Positions 8,205 through 19,028 of a stretch of DNA of 64,000 bases are shown here, piece by piece. Within the stretch, counting starts at the first letter, position 1; every line of letters begins with the position of its first letter. The notes below the pieces were generated by a model. That model was given only the letters and a program-made list of their open reading frames with translations, searched no databases and had not been told where the DNA came from. Source of the DNA: Episyrphus balteatus (taxonomy: Eukaryota > Arthropoda > Insecta > Diptera > Syrphidae); contig NC_079134.1 in the NCBI RefSeq assembly GCF_945859705.1, positions 69,188,625 through 69,252,624 of the forward strand, read 5' to 3'. Made by a program: the position numbers and the translations under genes.

Positions 8205-11200
8205 ATGTCTAAGCTAGGAAAGATAATAGAAACTCAAGAACTAAGACTTAAAGAGTTTCAAAATGACTATGAACAATTCTGTGAAAAAATAGGAAAGGAT
8301 ACCGCGGCGCGATCTTCAAAAGGTTTCATGAACACGTGGCTGGTAGAGGTTGAAAATACTTTCAAGCTAGCAAAGAAGGACCACACGTCCATTGTTAATA
8401 ACTCTGCTGACCCAGCAAAAGAAAAGTATCTTGAAAGTGAAACCTTTACAAAAATTAAACTGATTTATTTTGACTTTAATGGCAAATTACAAGATTTACT
8501 CGATGAAATCTGCCCTGAACGTGAAAACACTTATTTTGACACTTCTCGGTTAAACAATACCACCAAATCTTCCGTGTGTGAAATAAAACTAAAACGAATT
8601 GAAATTAAACCATTCTCTGGTGACTATGAGGATTGGTTTGCATTTCAAAACATGTTTGAGAGTATGGTTCACCATAACGTAGATCTCTCAGATATACAGA
8701 AACTGCAATACTTACTGTCTTCGCTAGCAAAAACACCTTTAGAACTAATAAGTCATCTCCCAATCGAAGGCAAATCATATAGCTCTGCCTGGGAAATTTT
8801 AGTTGATAGGTATAAAAATACGCGAAAACTTGTTAATGCTCAAATCAGAAGATTAATGGAGCAGCAAAAACACACACACGAATCGGCGTCGGGTCTAAAG
8901 TCCTTGCATGATGTAACGACATCATGTATTCATGCACTTGCAAATTTGAACATTAAAGTTGATGCTTGGGACTGCATTTTAATTTATGTGGTGTACCAAA
9001 AACTCCCTCTTCAAACTCAAAAAGAATGGGAATTTCGTTTGGGGACATCAAAGGTTCTTCCAGATTGGAAAACTTTTGCAGCCTTCTTACAGGCACGATT
9101 CAGTTCGTTAGAACAAATTTATGACGATAAGGAATTTAAACATCCAGCTTCAAACACGTCGTCGTTCAGAAAACCATCGGGGTCGTTTCATACGAATAAG
9201 CAATTTTCTTGCCGCCTGTGCAAGGCCGACCACGGAATACGATTCTGTAGACAGTTTTCGAATATGGGTGTGAAAGCACGTATTGAAGCCATGAAGCGAA
9301 ATTCGATTTGTTCAAACTGCTTAGGATATGACCACCATTCATCCACGTGCAGCAGCAGTAATCGCTGCATCAAATGTGGATTAAAGCACCACACTATGTT
9401 ACACATAGAAACGCAACAAAATAGAAACAATACGAATCTACCGAGTACATCATCTCAAAGACAAAATAACAACTCAGCCCACCATCAAAATCAGTTTAGA
9501 AGACAAGGCAATAATTACGAAAACTATAACGTTAATTTAGTGCAAAATCCTGATCATTTTTCTCTTCAAAGCAGCGAACAAGAGAATTCAACAAATCCAC
9601 AAACTGCTCGTACCTTTTTTAACAATATACGTTCGAAGGGATTGCTGGCAACAGCACGAGTTAAGGTTTTCGCTCCCAATGGAACAGCTCATGTTCTGAG
9701 AGCACTAATCGACCCTGGCTCTGAAATTAGCTTTGTAACAGAAAATGTCACACAGCTCCTTAAACTAAAAAAAGAAAAAACATTGGTCAACGTTACCGGG
9801 TTAGGTCAAACCTTGACAGGCACCTCCAAGTCCAAGGTTGACCTCACCATATACTCTATGACAAATCCATTATTTTCCCTTGAAATTCAAGCCTTTGTTT
9901 TGTCCCAACTAACAACTTTGGTACCAACACAGGAAGTTGACTCATCTGATTGGATCCATCTCGATAACTTGTCACTGGCCGATCCTTGGTTTTCTATCCC
10001 TGGGAAGATCGATCTCTTGCTTGGAGCAGATGTCTACGCATCTATCATTTTGGAAGGGCTTGTAAAGGAAAAAATTGGGTCTCCGGTTGCACAACAAACC
10101 GAGTTAGGATGGATTTTAACTGGATCGTTCAGATCTGAAGGCCAACAAACTAAACAAACTGTTCAGAATCACTTCAACGCCATCATGGCGGAAGTAAGGC
10201 GTTTTTGGGAGATAGAAGAAAACCTTGATTACCGTAAACTAACGTTGGAAGAAGAAAAATGTCAACAACATTACAACGAAACCTTTCAAAGGAAAGAAGA
10301 TGGAAGGTATGAAGTACAACTTCCCTTTAAGAACAACATCCGACCGATCCTTGGCGACTCTAAAAGAGCAGCAATGGCGCGATTTTTTCAATTGGAAAAG
10401 CGAATGGCAATGAACAAAAAACTGAAGGATGAGTACTCCAGCTGCATAAATGAGTACCTGACGATGGGACATATGAAGGAAGTGACATCCGTAACTGCCA
10501 TAACTGAAGGTAATCATTATTACCTACCCCATCATGCGGTGTTCAAGGAGTCCACGACAACAAAACTCCGAGTAGTCTTTGATGCCTCTTGTCCCACTTC
10601 TACTGGCTTATCTTTGAACGACCATTTGATGGTCGGTCCACGTCTTCAAAGGGATATAATCGACTTAATAGCCCAATGGAGAAAATTCAAAATAGCCTTT
10701 GCAGCTGATATCAGCAAAATGTACAGACAAATATGGATGGCTCCAAAAGACACCATATATCAACTCATATTATGGAGAGATAGTGACACTGAACCAATAA
10801 AAACATTTGCTCTCAACACTGTCACGTTTGGTACAGCCTCTGCTCCCTATTTGGCAGTGCGTACTCTACAACAAATCGCTTTGGATGTTGAGAATACTCA
10901 ACCTCATGTAGCAAAGGCTATCAATGAAGGTTTCTACGTTGATGACTTTTTATATGGGTCCGATAACGAAGCGGACGCAACCACGTTACAAAGAGACGTT
11001 CTGACAGTCTTAAACCAAGCTGGATTTCCTTTGCGTAAGTGGGCAAGCAATTCGTCAAACATTTTGGTTCAGATACCTAAAACTGAAAGAGAAGTTAATC
11101 TACCGATGGATTTTGACTCTACTGATTCTATAAAAACACTCGGTATCCAATGGCATCCAGCGAAAGATGTCTTCACATTCAAGATTAATCTTCCCAACAC

Positions 11201-13577
11201 TGATAAATATACAAAACGATCTGTCCTGGCTGACATCTCACGTCTTTTTGATCCATTAGGATGGATTGCGCCTTGCATCATTAAGGCAAAATTATTAATG
11301 CAACAACTATGGGTCGACGAGTTATCTTGGGATTCAACTTTACCCGATGCACTTAAAATAAGTTGGCTTGACCTAAGAAACAATCTTAAGAAATTAGAAG
11401 AGATTCAAATACCTCGCTGGATTAACTTTGAAAATTCATCCTTGATTCAACTACATGGATTTTGTGATGCTTCGGAGAAAGCCTATGCTGCAGTTATATA
11501 CGCAAGAGTTGTTAAAGATGGAGAAGAGGTTATTCATCTTATAGCATCGAAAACCAGAGTAGCTCCCATTAAAAGTATATCACTGCCTAGATTGGAACTG
11601 TGTGCAGCACTTCTGCTTGCAAAGCTCATTCATCGTATTTCAAGATCTATGCAACTTGAAACTGTAGACATCTCTGCTTGGTCTGACTCTATGATCACCT
11701 TAGCATGGATCAGAGGAAGCCCATCATTAAGAACGACATTTGTCGCGAATCGAGTAGCTGAAATTCAGTCTCTCACTGAAACAACTATATGGCATCACGT
11801 AAATGGCAAGGAAAACCCCGCTGACATTGTCTCAAGAGGACTATCGCCTAAAGATGTTATTGATAGTGAAATGTGGTGGCATGGGCCACCATTTCTGAAA
11901 AATTTTGTCAAAGATGAGCGTAAGAACGTAATACCTATTGAAACTGACCTCGAAACAAAAAGAACTAATTTATGTTCTATGACAATACCATTTTCTTATC
12001 AAGAAAACGTTAATATCTCACCGTCAAACATTGGTAATGTAGTTTTCAGTTATCTTTTAAACATAAACCCAATTATAGACAAATACTCAACTCTTAAACG
12101 TCTTGTACGAAGTGTTGCAATATGGCGCAGATATTTTTATAATCTACTACACAAAGACAGCAGAAAATCACTTGTTACACATCCTTTACAATCAGATGAA
12201 TTAATTTCAACTCAAAATCAAATAATTAGGTTTGTTCAAAAAGAATGCTTCCCTGAAGAAATATCTAGTTTAGAAAACAAAAAATCTATACCAAAGAGTA
12301 GCCACATTCGAAGTCTTAACCCTTTTATCGCTAGTGATGGTATGTTACGAGTAGGTGGAAGGCTAACAAACTCAACACTAAGTTTCAATCAGCAACACCC
12401 TGTAATACTAAAAAACTCCCATCCCTTTGTTAAGCTCTTGATATCGGACATTCATCAAAGTACACTGCATGGCGGTCAACAAATTATGATGGCCACAATA
12501 AGAAATTTATATTGGATTACAAATGTTAAAAGGACAATTAAATCCGTCATTTATCATTGCGTTCGATGTCATCGATACAACGCGAAGGTGCAAGAGCAGC
12601 TTATGGGTAGCCTACCTGCAGAGAGAGTGATTGCATCCAGACCATTTACAAATACAGGAGTTGACTATGCTGGACCAATTGAAATAAAGATGTGGAAGGG
12701 TAAATGCAATAAATTTTCAAAGGGCTATATAGCCGTCTTCGTCTGTATGTCTACTAAGGCCATTCATATAGAGCTGGTCAGCGACTTAAGCTCGGTTGCC
12801 TTTATAGCAGCATTTAGAAGGTTTGTTGCCCGACGAGGAAGTTGTGCAAATATGTTTAGCGACTGCGGAACAAACTTTAAGGGAGCAAACAACGAGATGC
12901 GAAAAGATAGCAAGTTCATTTCATCTGAGTGGTCTTCAGAAGTAAGTGAAGCTCTTGCTGCTCAAAACACGAAATGGCATTTCAATCCTCCATCATCACC
13001 ACATTTTGGAGGACTCTGGGAGGCAGGAGTGAAGTCAATTAAGTTTCACCTCAAACGAACTATTGGCTGCTCTAAACTCACCTTTGAAGAACACACTACA
13101 CTTCTGGCTCAAATTGAAGCCTGCCTCAACTCCAGACCACTTTGCCCAATGAGTTCAGATCCAGACGACCTGTCAGTGCTCACACCTGGGCATTTTCTTA
13201 TTGGAGCCCCACTCTGCACCCTTCCTGAGAGGAACCTTATGGAACACAACATCAATGCTCTCAACAAATGGAAATACCTACAACGTCTCAAGCAGGAATT
13301 TTGGAAGCAATGGAGCTCATCATACTTGCATCACCTGCAGCAACGTCCAAAATGGCTCAACCCAAAAGAGAACCTCAAGGTTGGAGATATTGTTCTCGTG
13401 AAGGAAGATAATCTTCCACCATCAGCATGGTTACTTGCAAGAGTAATCGAATTACATCCCGGCGCAGATGGTTTTACACGCGTAGTGACAATAAAAACAA
13501 AAAACTCTATTTTAAAACGACCAATATCAAAACTATCACGACTACCAATATGTGATCCGTCAAACAGTAATAAATAA
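8205..13577 (+). CDS. BEL/Pao Gag-Pol polyprotein (1790 aa)
   Basis: A single intact ORF makes the capsid-like Gag and the enzymes that copy and integrate the element. In order: Pao-type Gag region (DUF1759-like, about residues 130-270), three Cys/His knuckles at about 336-405 (CRLCKADH, CSNCLGYDHH, CIKCGLKHH), aspartic protease with DPGS at 503, RT with YVDD at 911-914, RNase H with FCDASEKAYAA and AWSDSM, integrase HHCC zinc region at about 1417-1455, integrase core D1487, D1553, E1606, and a DUF5641-like C-terminus to about 1785. The length fits the family and all catalytic motifs are present, so it may be active. Start: first ATG in frame after the leader. The protease, RT and integrase act in virus-like particles (family knowledge). 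Confidence 0.97.
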   Translation: MSKLGKIIETQELRLKEFQNDYEQFCEKIGKDTAARSSKGFMNTWLVEVENTFKLAKKDHTSIVNNSADPAKEKYLESETFTKIKLIYFDFNGKLQDLLDEICPERENTYFDTSRLNNTTKSSVCEIKLKRIEIKPFSGDYEDWFAFQNMFESMVHHNVDLSDIQKLQYLLSSLAKTPLELISHLPIEGKSYSSAWEILVDRYKNTRKLVNAQIRRLMEQQKHTHESASGLKSLHDVTTSCIHALANLNIKVDAWDCILIYVVYQKLPLQTQKEWEFRLGTSKVLPDWKTFAAFLQARFSSLEQIYDDKEFKHPASNTSSFRKPSGSFHTNKQFSCRLCKADHGIRFCRQFSNMGVKARIEAMKRNSICSNCLGYDHHSSTCSSSNRCIKCGLKHHTMLHIETQQNRNNTNLPSTSSQRQNNNSAHHQNQFRRQGNNYENYNVNLVQNPDHFSLQSSEQENSTNPQTARTFFNNIRSKGLLATARVKVFAPNGTAHVLRALIDPGSEISFVTENVTQLLKLKKEKTLVNVTGLGQTLTGTSKSKVDLTIYSMTNPLFSLEIQAFVLSQLTTLVPTQEVDSSDWIHLDNLSLADPWFSIPGKIDLLLGADVYASIILEGLVKEKIGSPVAQQTELGWILTGSFRSEGQQTKQTVQNHFNAIMAEVRRFWEIEENLDYRKLTLEEEKCQQHYNETFQRKEDGRYEVQLPFKNNIRPILGDSKRAAMARFFQLEKRMAMNKKLKDEYSSCINEYLTMGHMKEVTSVTAITEGNHYYLPHHAVFKESTTTKLRVVFDASCPTSTGLSLNDHLMVGPRLQRDIIDLIAQWRKFKIAFAADISKMYRQIWMAPKDTIYQLILWRDSDTEPIKTFALNTVTFGTASAPYLAVRTLQQIALDVENTQPHVAKAINEGFYVDDFLYGSDNEADATTLQRDVLTVLNQAGFPLRKWASNSSNILVQIPKTEREVNLPMDFDSTDSIKTLGIQWHPAKDVFTFKINLPNTDKYTKRSVLADISRLFDPLGWIAPCIIKAKLLMQQLWVDELSWDSTLPDALKISWLDLRNNLKKLEEIQIPRWINFENSSLIQLHGFCDASEKAYAAVIYARVVKDGEEVIHLIASKTRVAPIKSISLPRLELCAALLLAKLIHRISRSMQLETVDISAWSDSMITLAWIRGSPSLRTTFVANRVAEIQSLTETTIWHHVNGKENPADIVSRGLSPKDVIDSEMWWHGPPFLKNFVKDERKNVIPIETDLETKRTNLCSMTIPFSYQENVNISPSNIGNVVFSYLLNINPIIDKYSTLKRLVRSVAIWRRYFYNLLHKDSRKSLVTHPLQSDELISTQNQIIRFVQKECFPEEISSLENKKSIPKSSHIRSLNPFIASDGMLRVGGRLTNSTLSFNQQHPVILKNSHPFVKLLISDIHQSTLHGGQQIMMATIRNLYWITNVKRTIKSVIYHCVRCHRYNAKVQEQLMGSLPAERVIASRPFTNTGVDYAGPIEIKMWKGKCNKFSKGYIAVFVCMSTKAIHIELVSDLSSVAFIAAFRRFVARRGSCANMFSDCGTNFKGANNEMRKDSKFISSEWSSEVSEALAAQNTKWHFNPPSSPHFGGLWEAGVKSIKFHLKRTIGCSKLTFEEHTTLLAQIEACLNSRPLCPMSSDPDDLSVLTPGHFLIGAPLCTLPERNLMEHNINALNKWKYLQRLKQEFWKQWSSSYLHHLQQRPKWLNPKENLKVGDIVLVKEDNLPPSAWLLARVIELHPGADGFTRVVTIKTKNSILKRPISKLSRLPICDPSNSNK

Positions 13578-13637
13578 AACTAACTAATAAATCTAATTTA
13601 ATCAAAATATTGCTTTCATAAAACAACATTAATTAAA

Positions 13638-13702
13638 GCCCATATCATTCCCTGAGTGAAATGCCCATATCATTCCCTGAGTGTAATGCCCATATCCCTG
13701 AA
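13638..13702 (+). repeat. 25-bp tandem repeat in BEL 3' untranslated region
   Basis: gcccatatcattccctgagt-type unit starts at 13638, 13663 and 13688 (the last partial). The rest of 13578-14167 is AT-rich with A-runs and no ORF. Confidence 0.85.
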
Positions 13703-14167
13703 TTAAATATAATTTTAATAAATGAACAAATCATCTTAACGCCCATATCAACCCCTTAAAAAAAAAAAAAAACAAAAAAAACAAAAAAAAACAAACAAAC
13801 TTTCTTAATCATTTTGCATGTACCAACCAATGAACTTACCCTCTCTAAACCAACAGGTACGAAATATAATCCAAAGGAAGAAGAATCCAAAGCACCTGTG
13901 GGTGGTGGGAGGTGCCGAAGCAGATAAATAAATTTTGAATTTTAAATTAATTTTTTTGGGTTTCTTAAAAAAACTAATTCTTTTTCTAATTTATTTTTAT
14001 TTTTGGTAACACACCTGCTATGAACCATGGACATAGCCCAAATGATGATGATGGCGATTTATGATGACAACAACAAAAGACGTCTGCCAAATTAAGATAA
14101 TTTCGCCTCAAATCAATCAACACACTTTGGCCACAAAACACTCACACACTATGCCTTACTTTCCCGC

Positions 14168-14179
14168 GGGGGTGGAGGA
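14168..14179 (+). promoter_or_regulatory. Polypurine tract of BEL element
   Basis: gggggtggagga directly before the 3' LTR, the expected plus-strand primer; one T interrupts it. Confidence 0.8.
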
Positions 14180-15029
14180 TGTTGGCGTTCAACATAAAAA
14201 AGAACCATTCACACGTCACAGAAACGAAATATCACGCTCGAGAGAAACAGACGTCATCAATGCAACAAGAAGACATGTGACGTCATCAACATAAAATTAC
14301 ACTAAAATGAAGACTTTTGCTTAATACACTAGATTAACAATTAATATGCAAATTTATATAATAATTGCATTAATTAACTATTAATTGTTAATCCAAGGTA
14401 TTTTTACAAATTAAAAAATTTATAACAATTTAAAGAAAACTTTCCAAACAACCGAAGCTCGAGAAAAGAAAACGAAAACTAAAAGAAACTGTAAAATATG
14501 AAATTCATAAGTATAGCTTTCTCACTTTAACCCACAAAATTATAATGCTAAATTGTAATGCAAAAACTTAACGATAACTTTATTAATGGCATCTCTTTTA
14601 TTTTAGAATATGTTTAAAAGGAAAATAAGAAGAATTGCATTCATGTGTATAGAACTCCGAAAAGTAAATTTAATATGATTCAAATGAACTATTTCCCCTA
14701 CTTAGGGTTGCTGAACTTTTTATATTAAATCCGTAAAATCAGCTGTATTTTTTATGTAAAGAAATACAGTATGACATGGATAGAAGCTTCATGGTAGGAT
14801 CTTTTACATTTTGAATTTAATTGCTAACCATCATTATTTGAATACACTACAATTAGTTCCTCAACATTAAAATTTATAACGTTATAGAAAACTCAACTGT
14901 CTTTCATTTTTTGCATTGAACCACAACTTGGTTCAATTTAAAATAATTTAATTGTTCTTGCTCTAATCTCCTTTTGAAAACAAGAACATTTAAGAATTTT
15001 CTTGAGTCAACGCCTTTGACTTAAGAACA
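14180..15029 (+). repeat. 3' LTR of BEL element
   Basis: 850 bp; differs from the 5' LTR at only two positions that I can find. Confidence 0.95.
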
Positions 15030-15034
15030 TAAAC

Positions 15035-17826
15035 ATTGACAATAACCTAAACACAAATGGTCTTGATAAACTGACAGAGGAATTCACAGGAATTCTACGC
15101 GATGCATTGGACAAAAGCTGTCCTCTCATTACCGCGGCGAAGAAAAACAACAAACCACCCTGGTGGACTGTTGAGCTCACTAGCATAAGAAAAGAAACAA
15201 GAAAACTGTTCAACAGTGCTAAACGCACTAGAGCAGAAAGTGACTGGGAATCTTACAAAACCAGTCAGAGAAAGTTCAAGACAGAAACTCAACGAGCCAA
15301 ACGTAGCTCCTGGAGAAACTTCTGTAGCACTATCGAATGTACTAACCATTCGGCGAGACTAAGGAGAATACTCTCCAAGACGAATACCTCTATAGGGTCC
15401 CTAAAAGGGCCTGATAATCGATGGACAGAATCCTGTCAAGACAGTCTAAAACTCCTGGTGGAAGCCCATTTCCCAGGTTGTAACTCTGAATTGGAAAATG
15501 ATTCTACAAACTCTTTCCACTCAATATGTGAAATTCCTAGAGAAATTATTACGAAAGAAAAGTTGACCTGGGCCATCAACTCCTTCTCTCCTTATAAATC
15601 TCCAGGCCTAGATGGCGTCTTCCCCTTGATGCTGCAAAAAAGTAGTGAATTCATTATTCCATACCTGATCACAATATTCCAAAATAGCCTACAATTGGGA
15701 TATGTCCCTAAAACATGGCGTGAAGTAAAAGTTGTCTTTATACCAAAAGCTGGTAAATCCATTTATACAGAACCCAAAGATTTCAGACCTATCAGTCTAA
15801 CTTCTTTTACACGCAAGACACTTGAAAGGTTAATCGATATACATATCCGCAGTTATTTGAGACCGGAGACTATATCACCCTTTCAGCATGCATACACAAA
15901 AGGTAGAAGTGTAGAGACAGCTTTACACTGTGCAGTCAGAACAATAGAAAAGTCACTTGTGGTTAAAGAATATACCCTCGCAGCATTTCTAGACATAGAA
16001 GGAGCATTCAATAATGTTCATAACAGTGCAATTGAAAAAGCACTCACTGATCTTAAAATAGAAGACACGGTCATAAAATGGATCGTGTGCATGTTGAAAA
16101 ACAGACAAATAAATAGTGAATTAGGTGGGTCACATATAAAAATGTACGCATCTAGAGGGTATTCTATCACCTCTTCTTTGGATTTTGGTGATGAATGAGA
16201 TTCTCATCAAACTGAATAACAGCGGTGTCAAGGTTATAGCCTACGCGGACGATCTAGCTCTTCTAGCGACAGGTAAATACCTAACCACTGTAAGCGAACA
16301 ATTAGAAAGCGCATTATCCAAGGTCAGTAACTAAAAACAGAACTGGTACTTTTCACAAACAGAAGGAAAATTCCTCCTTTTGAAGTGCCAAAAATTGATG
16401 GCACCCCACTTAAAATTTCGGATAAAGCGAAATATCTCGGAGTGATCTTGGATAAGAAACTTAACTAGGGTCCAAACATTCAAGAAAGATATAAGAAAGC
16501 CACGTTTGCACTTTACTCATGCAATAGAATTCTTGGCAGAAACTGGGGACCAAATCCCAAAATAATCATGTGGATGTATACCGCCATTGTCAGACCCATT
16601 CTGACTTATGGCTGGTGGCAAGCTCTGGAGAAATCCACGAACTTGAAGACCCTAACCAAAGTACAAAGAGCAGCATGCATTAGCACTACGGGGGTGATGA
16701 GGTCCACTCCAACCGCAGGTCTGGAAGCAATCCTTAATCTCACTCCCTTAGATCTATTTGTACAAGAACTAGCAGCGAACAGCGCCCTACGACTCAGTCA
16801 AACTAACATTTGGAATACTAGTCAAAACGGCCATACTACGATCCTTTCTAACTACGTTGGCAACAACGTAAGTACAGATTACATGACCCCTTACTTAGAC
16901 TTCAACAAGTCTTTTAATGTCAGTTTTCCTAACAGACAAGTTGGGAAAACAGTGTACCTTTCTCAAATGAGTCGACTATCGCCATCTTTACTGATGGTTC
17001 GAAAATGAACACTGGGGTTGGTGCAGGTTTTTACTCACAAAACCTTAACCTTGCCAGTTCCTTCAGGCTCCCCGATCACAGCAGTGTCTTCCAAGCCGAG
17101 ATATTGGCAGTGAAAAATGCTGCTAAACAAATATCCATGATGGCGATATCACCTGCTGACATCACCTTTTTCATTGATAGCCAAGCAGCAATAAAAGCGA
17201 TTTCTGCCACCTTAATCAAGTCAAAGCTTGTTTCTTGCTGTCGCGAAGAGCTTAGGGTTCTTGCTATGCAGCATAATGTAAGACTCTGCTGGGTTCCCGG
17301 CCACAGTGATGTGTTCGGCAACGAAAAAGCGGATGAGCTTGCAAGGGAGGGCTCAGTTCTTGATCCCTCTCTCATAGACCATAACATCAGAATCCCACAA
17401 TGTGAAATAAAGCGAAATATCGTCAACAAGATTTCTCAAAAAACCAATGATAGATGGAACCTCCTAGAATCCTGCGGTCACACCAGGAAACTATGGCCGA
17501 ACTTCGACAAGAAAAAATCAAATAAGATCTTACTACTTAGTAAGCCGTCCTTAAGATCCCTAATAGGCGTCCTAACGGGTCATAACCTACTAGGATACCA
17601 CAAAAAGAAAATGGGGCTTAGTACGGATGATCTATGCAGAGGCTGCGGAAATGAGGACGAACAGGAAAACACTGTTCACTTCCTCTGTCACTGCCCAGCA
17701 CTCTGTCGCACTAGGAAAAAATTCTTAGGAAGTTACTTCTTTAACGAATTAGAAGAACTATCGGAACTCTCAGGCAATAGCCTACCGAAATTTGTCAAAT
17801 CCTCTGAATGGCTTGAACAACCATAG
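15035..17826 (+). pseudogene. LINE ORF2 3' part (RT, RNase H), copy A, with several lesions
   Basis: Continues ORF2 after the BEL. RT blocks: SPYKSPGLDG, DFRPISLTS, AFLDIEGAFNNV and, in another frame, AYADDLAL. RNase H region: TDGSKM (frame of 17005), FQAEILAVKNA, FIDSQAA, WVPGHSDVFGNEKADELA, followed by a CCHC-type finger with CRGCGNEDE. Lesions shared with copy B: loss of ~14 bp at the RT TPQG-type motif with frameshift near 16156, TAG at 16466-16468, frameshift before RNase H near 16960. Private lesions: ~35-bp deletion near 16332 and 9-bp deletion near 16611. Not functional. Confidence 0.9.
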
Positions 17827-17950
17827 CATTCATAGGTTAACACTTTTTCATGAAGTTACAATACTTCAGGGTATCACAAGGGATCTACATTGATCTAAGT
17901 GTGACGGTAACAAAATCAACTGTCAGCCCATACAACCTAACCTAACCTAA
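17827..17950 (+). other. LINE 3' UTR and CCTAA-like tail (copy A)
   Basis: Non-coding end of the LINE closing with caacctaacctaacctaa before the monomer resumes at gggtatgac. Copy B is at 61769-61892. Confidence 0.75.
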
Positions 17951-18003
17951 GGGTATGACAGCATCTAACTGATGAGCCCACTGTCATACCTGGGCGAAAC
18001 GCA
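17951..18003 (+). ncRNA. Right half of the LINE-split hammerhead (copy A)
   Basis: Begins gggtatgacag and contains CUAA, CUGAUGA, stem II and GAAACGCA. It is the continuation of 5227-5238. Confidence 0.7.
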
Positions 18004-18176
18004 TATGGAGTTGAGGCCACTTTAACTTTTTAATAATAAAAAGTTATTAACTTTTTAATTGAATTATATTCAATCACTCCGCTTAAAAATAAAAATAATT
18101 TTCATTATTTTTTTCACTTTGTTTACTTATTAGCCTGACCACGGGCAATTGTTTTAAGGTGCAAGAATGTAACCAT

Positions 18177-18894
18177 TGCCTACGTTCTGTAACTCTCGCA
18201 TCGAGAAATTACTCGCATGAAACACGCAAATCGGAACAAAAATAATGTGAATCGACACAAAAATCATTTTCTCACATTCGTTTGTTTCTATAAACAAAAT
18301 TTTCTCGCCTTGAAACATTTCTAAATGAAAATGCTCGACAGACTGGAAAAATGTGAATAAAACTGTGTCTGTAAGAAAATTATCGAGATAATTTCTCGAT
18401 TGAACTGCCAAAATTACTCACAAGCAAAAAGGATGGGAGAAAGTAAGATATTTGAAAAAAATTGATAATCTTGCATTAAATCTGAGATGTTACTTCTGAA
18501 AAAGTGTTCACGGTTATTTATTTTTGTATCATTTAAATTTTTAAAATAAAAAAAAAGAATATTAAAGAAAAAAAAAAGAAGAAATTTCATGACCCAACCG
18601 TGACTTGAACTCGGTACCCTCCACTCGGTGACCGACTGCTATACCTTCGGACTACCGAGCCTGGGGATATTTTGGTAAAACTATGTCTATATAACCTTTG
18701 ATGGCCAAATGTAAAAATATTTTCCCTTTTTTTGACAGTTTCCAATAATTCCAATGGAATAAAAAATTTATAGGGTTGATTCTCACATCGAGATACAGAC
18801 ACAGGTTATTTTTCCAAATAGAGAAACGTATGGAATTTTTGTTTCACAATTTTTCGATGCGAGAAGTTCTCGACTAAGTTACAGAACGTGGGCA
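18177..18894. mobile_element. 718-bp TIR element with 3-bp CAT duplication
   Basis: Left end TGCCTACGTTCTGTAACT; right end is its inverse with one difference. CAT flanks both ends (18174-18176, 18895-18897); copy B has the empty site aaccatgttcc. Contains a tRNA-like stretch on the minus strand. No transposase. Confidence 0.8.
18591..18664 (-). other. tRNA-like sequence inside the 718-bp element
   Basis: Minus strand shows a B-box-like GAGTTCAAGTC and an upstream GGTAGTCCGAAGG that loosely resembles an A box. Possibly a SINE carried by the element; folding is not convincing. Confidence 0.35.
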
Positions 18895-18975
18895 CATGTT
18901 CCCCTAAAATATTAAAATTCACAGTCTATTCAGGTTGTGATTTTTATAAGTGTCTGTATTCATGGACCAAAATTT

Positions 18976-19028
18976 TGCGTCTTAGTAAGGGTATGACAGC
19001 ATCTAACTGATGAGCCCACTGTCATACC
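18976..19028 (+). ncRNA. 3'-truncated hammerhead at the right edge of the array (copy A)
   Basis: Carries GCGUC, UUAG, CUAA and CUGAUGA, but diverges inside loop II, so the UGGGC strand and GAAA are absent. Not a functional motif; marks the array boundary at about 19028. Confidence 0.7.

Larger units (their letters stand above)
6769..15029 (+). mobile_element. BEL/Pao LTR retrotransposon, full length (8261 bp)
   Basis: Two 850-bp LTRs (6769-7618 and 14180-15029) beginning TG and ending CA, a 5-bp TAAAC duplication, primer-binding site, single Gag-Pol ORF and polypurine tract. I find two differences between the LTRs (6870 A/C and 7339 G/T), so it is young. It sits in the same orientation as the LINE it disrupts. 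Domain content and 5-bp duplication fit BEL/Pao. No envelope ORF. Confidence 0.97.
5239..17950 (+). mobile_element. LOA/R1-type LINE, copy A (5'-truncated, interrupted by MITE and BEL)
   Basis: Non-LTR retrotransposon inserted in a hammerhead monomer. It starts within ORF1, has ORF2 with APE endonuclease, RT and RNase H, a 3' UTR (17827-17950), and a tail of three CCTAA-like repeats. The RNase H domain and the HSKAA start of the endonuclease fit the LOA/R1/I group; the exact clade is inferred. It is interrupted by a MITE (5777-5997) and the BEL (6769-15029). Copy B (57627-61892, 4266 bp) shows the uninterrupted length. Confidence 0.85.
17951..19028 (+). repeat. Right end of hammerhead array, copy A
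   Basis: One monomer after the LINE (interrupted by the 718-bp element at 18177) and a final truncated one, ending inside the ribozyme at about 19028. Confidence 0.85.

Noticed and set aside
11069..11383. Minus-strand frames over the BEL ORF
   Set aside because: Shadows of the intact Gag-Pol reading frame.
17930..17950. Telomeric TTAGG array
   Set aside because: Only three CCTAA units at a LINE 3' end; not a telomere tract.
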